Source of the DNA: UBA11663 sp963933635
GTDB taxonomy: Bacteria > Bacteroidota > Bacteroidia > Flavobacteriales_D > Sanyastnellaceae
Assembly: GCA_963933635.1 (NCBI GenBank)
Contig: CAWVVM010000001.1
Span: 1 to 64,000 of the forward strand
Reading direction: 5' to 3'
Length of the DNA stretch: 64,000 nucleotides
The notes under the pieces: model-generated
Databases searched by the model: none
What the model was told of the DNA's origin: nothing
The model's input: only the letters and a program-made list of their open reading frames with translations
Part shown: piece by piece, positions 16,106 through 24,078 of the stretch
Layout: each line of letters begins with the position of its first letter
Numbering within the stretch: position 1 is the stretch's first letter
Position numbers and translations under genes: made by a program

Positions 16106-17140
16106 ATGGAACAATTCACCGTGGAACATCCCGTAGAGCTCATCGAAGCTTTGATGACCCATGTGGGTTACGCGACCCGCACCCGAGCCAGAAATGCCCT
16201 CAAACGAGGCGAGATTTTGGTCAACGAAAAGCCTGCCTTCAAAGGAAATGACATTCTTGAGCCAGGCATCCAGGTGTCTGTATTGTCCAAAGAAGAAGTG
16301 GGCCGTCGCGAACGCACGGGAGGGGCCGTGGCAAGAGGCAACAAGGGAAAGTCAACAGCTTCAACTGCGGCGGTCAAGTCGCCCTTTCCAGTGGTGTACG
16401 AGGATGAGAATGTTTTCATTTACGAGAAGCCAGCTGGTTGGGTATGTGCCTCACCCAACCCCAAGGTCAAGTCGACGTATTCCGCTGTCAAGGCCTACCT
16501 CGAAAACAAGACCACAGAACATGTGGATTTGCACTTCGTCAACAAACTTCCGAGAGAGGGAAGTGGCCTCCTCGTTGTGGCCAAATCCAAGGAATGGCGC
16601 CAACACCTTCAAGAACATTGGAGCTCCTTTGCAAAGGGTCTCTATGTGATGGTCCAGGGACACTTGCCAGCAGATGACGCTTTGTTCTTGCGTCCTGAGA
16701 ACGGTGACCCCTATGAATTGGAGTACCGTACGATGCGTGCCACAGAGAGCCATACGCTGCTCAAATTCAAATCAGGATACGACGTCATCCAGGACATGCT
16801 TCCCGCATTGCGCAGGGAAGATTGTTTGTTGATTGGTGTGGGCCGTTCGGCACCAGACCCCATCAAACGTGGGGGCATTCACCTTTTTGCAATTGCCATT
16901 CAGGGGCCCAATGGGGAAGTGATCAACGTAAAGACAAGAGTGCCCAATGAATTCTTGAAGCTTGTAAGGGGAGGGAGCTCGCCCAAACCGGCTCCGCGCA
17001 AAGACCGCAGGGACTCCCGTGGCCCCAAGGAAGACCGTCCCCAAGGGGAGCGTCGCGGGCCGAGCGAAAACCATGGACCAAAAAAAAGCGCTGATTCTCA
17101 CAAGGAGAACCGGCGCTCGACCCAGTCGCGCAAGGCTTGA
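16106..17140 (+). CDS. RluA-like pseudouridine synthase homologue with S4 domain, catalytic Asp replaced
   Basis: The product is 344 residues. Residues 1-65 look like an S4 RNA-binding domain ('ALMTHVGYATRTRARNALKRGEILVN'). Residues 95-290 follow the RluA fold ('VVYEDENVFIYEKPAGW', then 'REGSGLLVVAK'). In active RluA enzymes the 'HRLD' motif supplies the catalytic Asp. Here the aligned residues are N146-K147-L148-P149, so the Asp is Pro. The usual uridine isomerisation is therefore probably lost, and an RNA-binding role is more likely. The C-terminal 50 residues form a basic Arg/Lys/Pro tail consistent with RNA binding. The 3' end overlaps a small gene on the other strand. Confidence 0.82.
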   Translation: MEQFTVEHPVELIEALMTHVGYATRTRARNALKRGEILVNEKPAFKGNDILEPGIQVSVLSKEEVGRRERTGGAVARGNKGKSTASTAAVKSPFPVVYEDENVFIYEKPAGWVCASPNPKVKSTYSAVKAYLENKTTEHVDLHFVNKLPREGSGLLVVAKSKEWRQHLQEHWSSFAKGLYVMVQGHLPADDALFLRPENGDPYELEYRTMRATESHTLLKFKSGYDVIQDMLPALRREDCLLIGVGRSAPDPIKRGGIHLFAIAIQGPNGEVINVKTRVPNEFLKLVRGGSSPKPAPRKDRRDSRGPKEDRPQGERRGPSENHGPKKSADSHKENRRSTQSRKA

Positions 17141-17310
17141 GCTTCCGCAGGGGGCAGCTCTTTGAATGCCAATCTCAAGGCCCTTCGCATTTGAGTGGGC
17201 TCTTGGTACACGTGTCGAATGAGGGTTTGGAATTCCTTCAGGCGATCTGGTTGGTGCTGTAAAGGAATGCCTGGGAGTGTCATTGTTTGTTTTGTTTGCA
17301 GGTTGGTCAT
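17098..17310 (-). CDS. Small hypothetical protein
   Basis: A 70-residue frame starts at ATG 17310 (a second ATG at 17283 would give 61 residues). It fills the gap between the RluA-like gene, whose 3' end it overlaps by 43 bp, and the thiolase gene. The composition is protein-like, with an amphipathic helical C-terminus ('AEAQALRDWVERRFSL'). No family is recognised. It could still be a chance frame antisense to the basic tail of the RluA-like gene, but most of it lies outside that overlap. Confidence 0.45.
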   Translation of the reverse strand: MTNLQTKQTMTLPGIPLQHQPDRLKEFQTLIRHVYQEPTQMRRALRLAFKELPPAEAQALRDWVERRFSL

Positions 17311-17413
17311 GGTTACGGGGAATGTTCCATAAAGTTTCAAGTAACTCTGGAAGGAGTGGCCAAACGGCAGAAGGCGCAGTAATTTGGCACCACAATATTC
17401 CAACCGATTCAAC

Positions 17414-18601
17414 ATGTCCAGAGCCGTTTACATTGTTTCTGCCGTCCGCACCCCCATGGGGAGTTTTCTCGGGGGGTTGTCATCTGTTCCAGCCACCCAA
17501 TTGGGGAGCACCGCCATTGAAGGCGCGTTGAAGGCTGCCAACATCGAAGCTTCCGCGGTGGATGAGGTGTTCATGGGCCACGTGCTTCAAGCCGGTGCAG
17601 GCCAAGCCCCTGCCCGCCAAGCTGCCCTCGGCGCAGGCCTGTCCAACAACGTGCCTTGCACCACCGTCAACAAGGTCTGTGCCAGCGGCATGAAGGCCAT
17701 CTCGCTTGCGTCGCAGGCCATTGCCCTCGGCGACGCGGACATTGTGGTGGCGGGAGGCATGGAGAACATGAGCTCTGTGCCGCACTACTTGGACGGAAGG
17801 AGCGGGGTCAAATTTGGCAACGTCAAGGTCCAAGATGGCATGCTGCAGGACGGCTTGACTGATGTGTACAATGCGACCCATATGGGGGTTTCTGCAGAGC
17901 TATGCGCCAGAGAAAACAACATCAGTCGCGAAGCGCAAGATGCCTTCGCGGTGGAAAGCTATCGCCGGGCCACACATGCTTGGGAGTCTGGGCACTTTGA
18001 CAAGGAGGTCGTGCCCGTGGCCGTGCCACAAAGAAGGGGCGACGATGTGATGGTGTCGTGTGACGAAGAGCACACCAATGTCCGACTCGACAAAATCCCC
18101 AAGTTGCGTCCTGCCTTTGACAAGGAGGGTTCGGTGACTGCAGCGAACGCCTCCACACTCAACGATGGCGCGTCTGCACTTGTTCTGGCTTCCGAGGGAG
18201 CAGTCCAAAAGTGGGGCCTCGCTCCCCTTGCCAAAATCCTGGCCACTGCCGATGCTGCGCAAGCCCCAGAGTGGTTCACGACGGCGCCTTCTTTGGCTTT
18301 GCCCAAAGCATTGTCCAAAGCCGGCCTGGAAAACAAAGACATCGACCTGTGGGAATTGAACGAAGCCTTCAGCGTGGTGGGTATTGCCAACAACCAAGCC
18401 CTGGGGCTTGACCCTGAACGGGTGAATGTGAATGGAGGGGCCGTTGCCTTGGGGCACCCCTTGGGTTCAAGCGGGTCACGCATTGTGGTGACCTTGGTGC
18501 ACGCCCTTCACCAGCACGGCATGCGCCGCGGTGCCGCAGGCATTTGCAATGGTGGTGGTGGGGCCTCGGCATTGGTCTTGGAAACCGTTGACGTCACCTG
18601 A
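17414..18601 (+). CDS. Acetyl-CoA C-acyltransferase (thiolase)
   Basis: The product is 395 residues, the usual thiolase length. The start at 17414 (MSRAVYIVSAVRTP) is family-typical; a longer frame from 17384 adds ten unrelated residues. The three thiolase signatures are present: the acyl-accepting Cys in 'NKVCASGMKAI' (about residue 88), the His in 'GGAVALGHPLGSSGSR', and the C-terminal Cys in 'GICNGGGGA'. It either condenses two acetyl-CoA or cleaves 3-ketoacyl-CoA. The 3-hydroxyacyl-CoA dehydrogenase gene nearby suggests a role in fatty-acid or butyrate-type metabolism. The next gene starts 1 nt after its stop codon. Confidence 0.95.
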   Translation: MSRAVYIVSAVRTPMGSFLGGLSSVPATQLGSTAIEGALKAANIEASAVDEVFMGHVLQAGAGQAPARQAALGAGLSNNVPCTTVNKVCASGMKAISLASQAIALGDADIVVAGGMENMSSVPHYLDGRSGVKFGNVKVQDGMLQDGLTDVYNATHMGVSAELCARENNISREAQDAFAVESYRRATHAWESGHFDKEVVPVAVPQRRGDDVMVSCDEEHTNVRLDKIPKLRPAFDKEGSVTAANASTLNDGASALVLASEGAVQKWGLAPLAKILATADAAQAPEWFTTAPSLALPKALSKAGLENKDIDLWELNEAFSVVGIANNQALGLDPERVNVNGGAVALGHPLGSSGSRIVVTLVHALHQHGMRRGAAGICNGGGGASALVLETVDVT

Positions 18602-18602
18602 G

Positions 18603-19346
18603 ATGACCGCCCACCATTGGTGCCATCTGAGCCATGTTCCACTGCGGGCTGAAGCTTCGGACCGTTCGGAGTGCGTGAACGAGGTGTTGGGTGGTGAGAA
18701 AGTCCAAATCCTCCAAGAAGGAAAGGGCCACTGGGTGCAAGTCGCACTGCCCGATGGATACACGGGGTGGATGGACAACCGTCAACTGAGGCCCGTGACC
18801 AAGGAATGGATGGGCCAGACCCTTTGCTTGTCCGCACTCAGCTCTTCATGGAGTGGGGTGGCTGGAGGCACTTTGCCAGCAGGGGCTGTTGTTCGGCTCG
18901 CCCAAGGCCAGTGGATGCTGGGAGAGGACGAGGTCGCACCAATTTCCAATACCCCAGCTGCATGGACTGGGGACATGTGGCAATGGGCGCTTTCCATGAA
19001 GGGCGTGCCCTACCATTGGGGCGGACGGTCTGGGTGGGGAATGGACTGCAGTGGGCTCGTGCAATTGGCCGCCAAGCTTTGCGGCACTGAAGTACCTCGA
19101 GATGCAAGCGAACAAGCGAAGGTTGGCGAACTTGTGCCAGGCGAAGATGTGGCCAAGAATGATGTTGCCTTTTTTGAAAATGCAAAGGGGAACATCACCC
19201 ATGTGGGCATTTGCGATGGTCAAGGCCATGTCTTGCATGCCTCCGGCGAAGTTCGGCAAGACTACTTAACGGATGGCCACATCCTACGCCATGAAGACGA
19301 CAAGCCCTCTCACAAGTTGGCCTGTATCCGTCGCTGGAATCATTGA
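18603..19346 (+). CDS. SH3b / NlpC-P60 cell-wall endopeptidase
   Basis: The product is 247 residues. The ATG at 18603 lies directly after the thiolase stop, so the two are translationally linked. Two SH3b-like segments (about 1-125) contain 'GHWVQVALPDGYTGW'. The NlpC/P60 domain (about 125-247) shows its catalytic Cys in 'MDCSGLVQLA' and His residues in 'ITHVGIC' and 'LHASGEV'. Enzymes of this family cut gamma-D-Glu-diaminopimelate bonds in peptidoglycan. No obvious signal peptide is seen, as in YkfC-like recycling enzymes, so a cytoplasmic role in muropeptide recycling is possible. It overlaps the converging dehydrogenase gene by 7 bp. Confidence 0.9.
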   Translation: MTAHHWCHLSHVPLRAEASDRSECVNEVLGGEKVQILQEGKGHWVQVALPDGYTGWMDNRQLRPVTKEWMGQTLCLSALSSSWSGVAGGTLPAGAVVRLAQGQWMLGEDEVAPISNTPAAWTGDMWQWALSMKGVPYHWGGRSGWGMDCSGLVQLAAKLCGTEVPRDASEQAKVGELVPGEDVAKNDVAFFENAKGNITHVGICDGQGHVLHASGEVRQDYLTDGHILRHEDDKPSHKLACIRRWNH

Positions 19347-20497
19347 AAAAAGGACTTTCCCGATTGGGCCATGTCCCTAAGCAAGGGAGAGCATCGGTAA
19401 CGCTCCTCCCCATAGCGACCGCGCAATTCGTCCATGTGGGCCACCACATGCTGGAATCCACGTTCCTCCGCCCATGCGAGCAAGCCCTTGGGGTAGTTCA
19501 CGCCTTTCTGCATGGCCACATCCACATCTTGTGCAGATGCAACCTGCCAAAAAACAGCGTCCACCGCTTCGTTCATGAGCATGGTCAATATGCGGTCTGC
19601 CACACCTTGCTTTGGTTGCCCATCGGCGTCCAGCTTTTCCTTGCCATCATAGGCATAAAAGCCTCGACTGGATTTCCTGCCGAGCCATCCAGCCGCGACC
19701 AACTGACGCTGCACATGGCTCGGGCGGTAGCGCGGGTCGCCATAAAATGCTTCATGGACAGTCGATGTGACGGCATAGTTCACATCATGGCCTATCAAAT
19801 CCATCAGCTCAAACGGCCCCATTCTGAAACCGACAGCGCGCATGGACGCGTCGATGTCAGCTACTGAGGCCAAACCTTCTTCATGGATTCTCAAGGCTTC
19901 GCTGTAAAAAGGTCGGGCCACTCTGTTGACAATGAACCCCGGGGTGTCTTTGGCCACGGCAGGGGCTTTCCCCCAAGCCCTCATGTTGGCCACAGCATGT
20001 TCCACAATGGCCGGATCGGTTTGCAGGGCAGGGATGACTTCCACAAGCGCCATCAAAGGGGCAGGATTGAAAAAATGCAAGCCCACCACCCTTTGCGGGT
20101 GGTCACATGCTTGGGCCAAAGCCGTGACGGAGAGGGAGGAGGTGTTGGTGGCCAAAACAGCCTCACTTGGGAGAATGACCTCCAGGGCTTTGAACAAATC
20201 ACTCTTTGCCTGCAATTGCTCCACAATGGCCTCGATCACAAGGTCGCAAGGTTGCAAATCGACCAGATCGGTTGTCCTTCGAATCCTGGCCTGCAAGTCA
20301 GCGGACTCTTCAGCGGTTTTGCGCCCCTTCTCCAACAGTCGGTTCATGACGCGTTCCAGTTGCTCCTTGCTTCGAGCCAAGGCATGCTCATGGGCATCCA
20401 CAAGAATGACCTCACATCCCGCTTCTGCTGCAATTTGTGCCATGCCACTTCCCATGGTGCCTGCCCCAACAATGCCCACTGTTTTCCATTGGTTCAT
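19340..20497 (-). CDS. 3-hydroxyacyl-CoA dehydrogenase
   Basis: The product is 385 residues from ATG 20497 (MNQWKTVGIVGAGTMG); the longer frame upstream is not family-like. The Rossmann NAD-binding motif 'GIVGAGTMGSGMA' is at residues 8-20. The 'LATNTSSLSVT' and 'GLHFFNPAPLM' motifs contain the catalytic Ser/His/Asn region. The 'FIVNRVARPF' helix and the C-terminal domain 'GPFELMDLIGHDV' are also present. The length exceeds the roughly 285-residue single-domain form because the C-terminal dimerisation domain is duplicated, as in PaaH/PaaC enzymes. It oxidises (S)-3-hydroxyacyl-CoA to 3-ketoacyl-CoA, the substrate of the nearby thiolase. A -7-like box ends 4 nt before its start. Confidence 0.94.
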   Translation of the reverse strand: MNQWKTVGIVGAGTMGSGMAQIAAEAGCEVILVDAHEHALARSKEQLERVMNRLLEKGRKTAEESADLQARIRRTTDLVDLQPCDLVIEAIVEQLQAKSDLFKALEVILPSEAVLATNTSSLSVTALAQACDHPQRVVGLHFFNPAPLMALVEVIPALQTDPAIVEHAVANMRAWGKAPAVAKDTPGFIVNRVARPFYSEALRIHEEGLASVADIDASMRAVGFRMGPFELMDLIGHDVNYAVTSTVHEAFYGDPRYRPSHVQRQLVAAGWLGRKSSRGFYAYDGKEKLDADGQPKQGVADRILTMLMNEAVDAVFWQVASAQDVDVAMQKGVNYPKGLLAWAEERGFQHVVAHMDELRGRYGEERYRCSPLLRDMAQSGKSFFQ

Positions 20498-20501
20498 GTT
20501 G

Positions 20502-20509
20502 CGAAGGTA
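20502..20509 (-). promoter_or_regulatory. -7-like box (TACCTTCG) 4 nt before the dehydrogenase start
   Basis: Read on the minus strand it has one mismatch to TAnnTTTG. The spacer CAAC separates it from the ATG at 20497, so transcription is expected to begin at or next to the start codon. Confidence 0.45.
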
Positions 20510-20591
20510 ATCGCATCTGCGAACGTAGATTGCCACGTTGCATTCACAAAATCGAAGACGCTTCTCGGCAGATGTCGATGAATTTGCCTCC

Positions 20592-20879
20592 ATGACAAAT
20601 CGATCACACCATCCGTCAGGGTGGACCAGAGAAAAGTGGAGTGTCAAAAAGCGGCTGGACAAAAACAGGGCCCTCTTGAAGGCCTGGCGGAGTTCATCTT
20701 ATTCGGACCGCGGTGAATCACAGGTGTGCGAAGGAGGGGCCACTTGGCTCGCCCAACGTGGATATGATTTTGCCTACCATACCCATGTGGAACCACTTCC
20801 AGACGGCAGACTTCGCGTGATGTGTTTTGATGAAGGCTATGTCTTGAATGGTGGAGACATTTTGCCTTGCGAAGAGTAG
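20592..20879 (+). CDS. Small hypothetical protein, Lys/Arg-rich N-terminus
   Basis: The frame gives 95 residues from ATG 20592 (an earlier in-frame ATG at 20538 would add 18 residues inside the divergent promoter region). The first third is basic ('GWTREKWSVKKRLDKNRALLKAW'-like), and the second third has 'CEGGATWLAQRGYDFAYHTH' and an acidic C-terminus. No signal peptide or membrane segment is visible and no family is recognised. It is divergent from the dehydrogenase and converges on the helicase gene, 10 bp away. Confidence 0.6.
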   Translation: MTNRSHHPSGWTREKWSVKKRLDKNRALLKAWRSSSYSDRGESQVCEGGATWLAQRGYDFAYHTHVEPLPDGRLRVMCFDEGYVLNGGDILPCEE

Positions 20880-20889
20880 GTGCCTTGAG

Positions 20890-22170
20890 TTACCGGCGGC
20901 GTTTGTTGCGCTTGTTGCCATCTCCTTTGCGCTTTTTCTCATGAAAAGCGCCTTGATACGTGGGGTCAGCCTTCTTGCGTTGAAAATCAATGGTGCGTGC
21001 CATGGTTTTGGCCTCCCATGGAGGTGTCTCTGCCACCTCCACATTGTCGGGAAAGGCCATGGAGTCGGGACGGTTCCCTTTGGGCAGGCGTTCGAGGATT
21101 CTTCCCAGCGCCACCTCGTCTGTGGGGTCCACCATGGTGTAAGCCACACCGGAACGGTCGGCACGTCCTGTACGTCCGATGCGGTGAACGTAATCGTCAG
21201 ACATCCTTGGCACGGTGAAATTCACCACCACCTCGGTTTCTGGAACGTCAATGCCACGGCTGCTGACGTCCGTACTTACCAAGACCCTCACTTCGCCACG
21301 TCGGAATTGGGACATGGCAGCGAGCCTGGTGTGTTGGGCCTTGTTGGAGTGGATCTCTGCCAATTGACCTGGCAACACTTTTTCCAAGGCCTGACGGATT
21401 TTGCGTGCGTCGTCTTTGGTTCGAACAAAAACAAGCGCCCGCGAATCGACATGCTTGCCACAAAGCCAAAAAACAAGCAGATTCAGCTTCGTTTGAATGT
21501 TGGGCACTTCCACCATGAATTGGTCCACCGAGGCCACGGGCGTGCCTTCTGGAGCGACCTCAATGCGCGAAGGCCAAAGGAGAAATTCGTCGGCCAAGGA
21601 TTCCACACGTTGTGGAAAGGTGGCACTGAAAAGGAGATTTTGGCGCTTTCTGGGCAGCACTTCAAGCATGTCCCGTAGCTGTGGCATGAAGCCCATGTCC
21701 ATCATGCGGTCGGCCTCATCCAGAACCAAGGAGTGCAACTTGTTCAACACAAGTGCACCTTTCAGGTAAAGCTCCAGAAACCTCCCAGGTGTGGCAACCA
21801 CAATGTCGGTGCCTTCTGCAAGGCTCGCGATTTGCGTTTTGGGACCGACGCCACCTACCAAGGCCAATGCACGCAGATCGGTGTGCGCCGCAAATGACAT
21901 CACGGCGGCATGCACCTGAAAAGCCAACTCTTTGGTGGGCACCAAAATGGCAATTCGAGGTGCACCGTCCTGACGTCCCTTGGCCTTTTGCAACAATGGC
22001 AGCACGTAGGCAGCAGTCTTCCCAGTTCCCGTCTGCGCCACCCCAATCAGATCTTGACCTGCAAGGATCCTCGGAATGGCTTGCGTTTGGATGGGGGTAG
22101 GGACAGTGTATCCCAGATCCTCCACGGCATGGAGAAACTGTCGTTTCAATTTGAGGTCCTCGAATGACAT
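20890..22170 (-). CDS. DEAD-box RNA helicase
   Basis: The product is 426 residues. All core motifs are visible: F and Q motifs at the N-terminus ('MSFEDLKL', 'PTPIQTQAIP'), motif I 'AQTGTGKT' (about 43-50), 'PTKELAFQV', 'ATPGRF', motif II 'DEAD', motif III 'SAT', 'STDVSSRGIDVP' and motif VI 'HRIGRTGR'. The C-terminal 60 residues are Lys/Arg-rich, as in RhlE-type helicases that act on rRNA or structured mRNA. The ATP-dependent unwinding activity is family knowledge; the specific substrate is unknown. A -7 box sits 4 nt before the start, and the acyltransferase gene begins divergently 34 bp away. Confidence 0.95.
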   Translation of the reverse strand: MSFEDLKLKRQFLHAVEDLGYTVPTPIQTQAIPRILAGQDLIGVAQTGTGKTAAYVLPLLQKAKGRQDGAPRIAILVPTKELAFQVHAAVMSFAAHTDLRALALVGGVGPKTQIASLAEGTDIVVATPGRFLELYLKGALVLNKLHSLVLDEADRMMDMGFMPQLRDMLEVLPRKRQNLLFSATFPQRVESLADEFLLWPSRIEVAPEGTPVASVDQFMVEVPNIQTKLNLLVFWLCGKHVDSRALVFVRTKDDARKIRQALEKVLPGQLAEIHSNKAQHTRLAAMSQFRRGEVRVLVSTDVSSRGIDVPETEVVVNFTVPRMSDDYVHRIGRTGRADRSGVAYTMVDPTDEVALGRILERLPKGNRPDSMAFPDNVEVAETPPWEAKTMARTIDFQRKKADPTYQGAFHEKKRKGDGNKRNKRRR

Positions 22171-22174
22171 AGGT

Positions 22175-22182
22175 CAAAGGTA
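22175..22182 (-). promoter_or_regulatory. -7 box (TACCTTTG) of the DEAD-box helicase gene
   Basis: An exact TAnnTTTG match on the minus strand, ending 4 nt before the ATG. No convincing -33 TTG was found at the normal distance. The divergent gene has a weaker TATCTTGC box 3 nt before its ATG at 22204, so both promoters share this 33-bp gap. Confidence 0.6.
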
Positions 22183-22203
22183 GTCGCCATCCTATCTTGC
22201 GGC

Positions 22204-23352
22204 ATGGCATCCAACGAGGTGAATCACGTAGGGTTTGAAGACATGGCCCCATTGAAGGGCGAAAAGGCCCGTTTGGCGCTGAATACGCTTTCGCATGCAC
22301 GGGATTGGGGGAGTGAATTGACGCGGTTGGTCCCGAGCGGGGAGGCAGAACGTTTGGCGAAAGTGTGGAAAGGTGTTCAAGATGTCACTGCATTTCAAGG
22401 AGAGGTGGTGAAACCCTTTCTGGAAGCACTGGTAAGCCAAACCACGGATGGTTTTCAATGGAGCCAAGATGCAGGAGCCCTGGACACAGGACGCTTGTTC
22501 TTGAGCAACCACCGAGACATTGTCCTCGACCCATCTTTGATCAATGTGGTCCTCATTGGGGAAGGACATCGAGCCACTGAAATAGGCATTGGCTCCAACC
22601 TACTGAAGTCACCGTGGGTGGATGCCCTGGTTCGACTCAACCGCTGCTTTGTGGTGGAACGTTCTGGGTCAGCGCGTGAGCGATATGCCCACAGCCTCCG
22701 GACTGCAGCCTACATTCAGCATGTTGTGGCCCAAGGTCAACCTGTGTGGCTCGCCCACAGGGAGGGTCGGGCCAAGGACGGCATGGACAGCACAGCCCCT
22801 GCTTTGATTCGCACCCTCTCCAAAGGTGGAGAGGCCGACACTTGGAATGATCTCGCAGTGTCGCCGACTTCGTTGAGTTATGAATGGGATCCCTGCGATG
22901 TCATGAAAATCCATGAATTGCTCTCCCTTGAGCAAGAGGGCTCTTACCACAAAGAGGAAGGCGAAGATGAGCGCTCCATGTGGGCAGGACTTGCTGGTGG
23001 GAAAGGACGTGTGCATTTCCACTTTGGAGCACCGTTGAAGTGGCAAGTCGGGCCAAAAGATGAGAAACAAGAAAGGTGGATGGCCCAGAGAATGGACGAG
23101 CGTCTCATGAATGGCATGAAACTTTGGCCCAATCAGAGGCTGTCTGCAGAGTGGCTTGGCCATTCCGCAGAGATAACGAATCAGGCCCCGTCAGCCAACG
23201 AGGAAGAACGTATGGCTTGGCAGGCCCGTCTTGAAAAGGTAGCCCTGGCGATGAAAGCGAAGGGATGGTCGCAAGAACAAGCCTCCCGCATGTGGTGCAA
23301 GGTGATGTCAGCTCCTTTGGTCCATCGCCACGGCTTGCTGCATCAAGACTGA
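22204..23352 (+). CDS. Glycerophospholipid acyltransferase family protein (PlsC-like)
   Basis: The product is 382 residues. An acyltransferase motif 'SNHRDIVLDP' lies near residue 100 and a second block 'HREGRAKDG' near residue 185, as in PlsC/GPAT enzymes that transfer acyl groups to glycerol phosphates. The spacing from the His to the second Asp is five residues, not the classical four, although an Asp also sits two residues after the His. The protein lacks clear transmembrane helices. The C-terminal 130 residues ('KEEGEDERSM', 'ERWMAQRMDERLMNG') are charged. It is probably a membrane-associated lipid acyltransferase. The 3' end overlaps the converging methyltransferase gene by 45 bp. Confidence 0.8.
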   Translation: MASNEVNHVGFEDMAPLKGEKARLALNTLSHARDWGSELTRLVPSGEAERLAKVWKGVQDVTAFQGEVVKPFLEALVSQTTDGFQWSQDAGALDTGRLFLSNHRDIVLDPSLINVVLIGEGHRATEIGIGSNLLKSPWVDALVRLNRCFVVERSGSARERYAHSLRTAAYIQHVVAQGQPVWLAHREGRAKDGMDSTAPALIRTLSKGGEADTWNDLAVSPTSLSYEWDPCDVMKIHELLSLEQEGSYHKEEGEDERSMWAGLAGGKGRVHFHFGAPLKWQVGPKDEKQERWMAQRMDERLMNGMKLWPNQRLSAEWLGHSAEITNQAPSANEEERMAWQARLEKVALAMKAKGWSQEQASRMWCKVMSAPLVHRHGLLHQD

Positions 23353-24078
23353 CACAGCCACGGCACCTGCCACGGAAGCGTTGAGTGACTCTGCACGACC
23401 TGCACCGGGAATGGACAGTATGTCGTGACAAGAGGCCTTGACTTGCTCTGACATGCCATGCGACTCCGATCCAATCACCAGCAGTGTGGGAAGTGCGGAA
23501 GGGACTTGGGTGTGCAAATTCTTGCCGCCGGCATCGAGGCCTGCCACATGCATCCGCCAATCTTCTGGCAAGTCTTTGAGGTTTTGGATTCGCAATGGCA
23601 CATGAAACGTGGACCCCATTGCGCTCTGGACGGCCTTGGGGCCAAAAGGGTCTGCCGTAGCGGAGCTCAACACAACACCCGCAAGGCCAAACCAGTCTGC
23701 CACGCGGATCAAAGTGCCCACATTCCCTGGATCGTTGATGTCGTCCAAGTACAGCCACAACCCAGGAGCATGAGGAGATGGGTCCGGCATGTGCGCAATG
23801 GCTAGAAACCCGGGTGCCGTTTTGAGCGCAGACATCATTTCCATGTCTTTGGCCGAGACAGAGACGAACTCCGTTCCGAGAGAGGTCTCTTGCAATGAAG
23901 CCAGGGAAGCGCTTCCTTCATGGTCGGAACTGAAGTAGATTCGTTCCACCTCCCATGGACTTTTGAAAAGTTCCAAAATGCACTTCACACCTTCCACCAT
24001 CAAACGGCGCTTTGCCCATCTTTCACTGCGGCGTTTGAGGCTACGGATGTCTTGTCGGTGGACTTTGTGGATGGCCAT
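23308..24078 (-). CDS. TrmH/SpoU family rRNA or tRNA 2'-O-methyltransferase
   Basis: The product is 256 residues. An N-terminal substrate-binding domain is recognisable from 'KRRLMVEGVKCILE'. The SPOUT catalytic domain carries the three family motifs: 'LDDINDPGNVGTLIR' (about 123-137), 'LVIGSESHGMS' (about 203-213) and 'IPGAGRAESLNASVAGAV' (about 226-243). These enzymes use S-adenosylmethionine to methylate ribose 2'-OH groups. RlmB-like 23S rRNA modification is the nearest guess, but the target cannot be fixed. Its start is divergent from, and overlaps, the preferred start of the outer-membrane protein gene. Confidence 0.92.
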   Translation of the reverse strand: MAIHKVHRQDIRSLKRRSERWAKRRLMVEGVKCILELFKSPWEVERIYFSSDHEGSASLASLQETSLGTEFVSVSAKDMEMMSALKTAPGFLAIAHMPDPSPHAPGLWLYLDDINDPGNVGTLIRVADWFGLAGVVLSSATADPFGPKAVQSAMGSTFHVPLRIQNLKDLPEDWRMHVAGLDAGGKNLHTQVPSALPTLLVIGSESHGMSEQVKASCHDILSIPGAGRAESLNASVAGAVAVSVLMQQAVAMDQRS

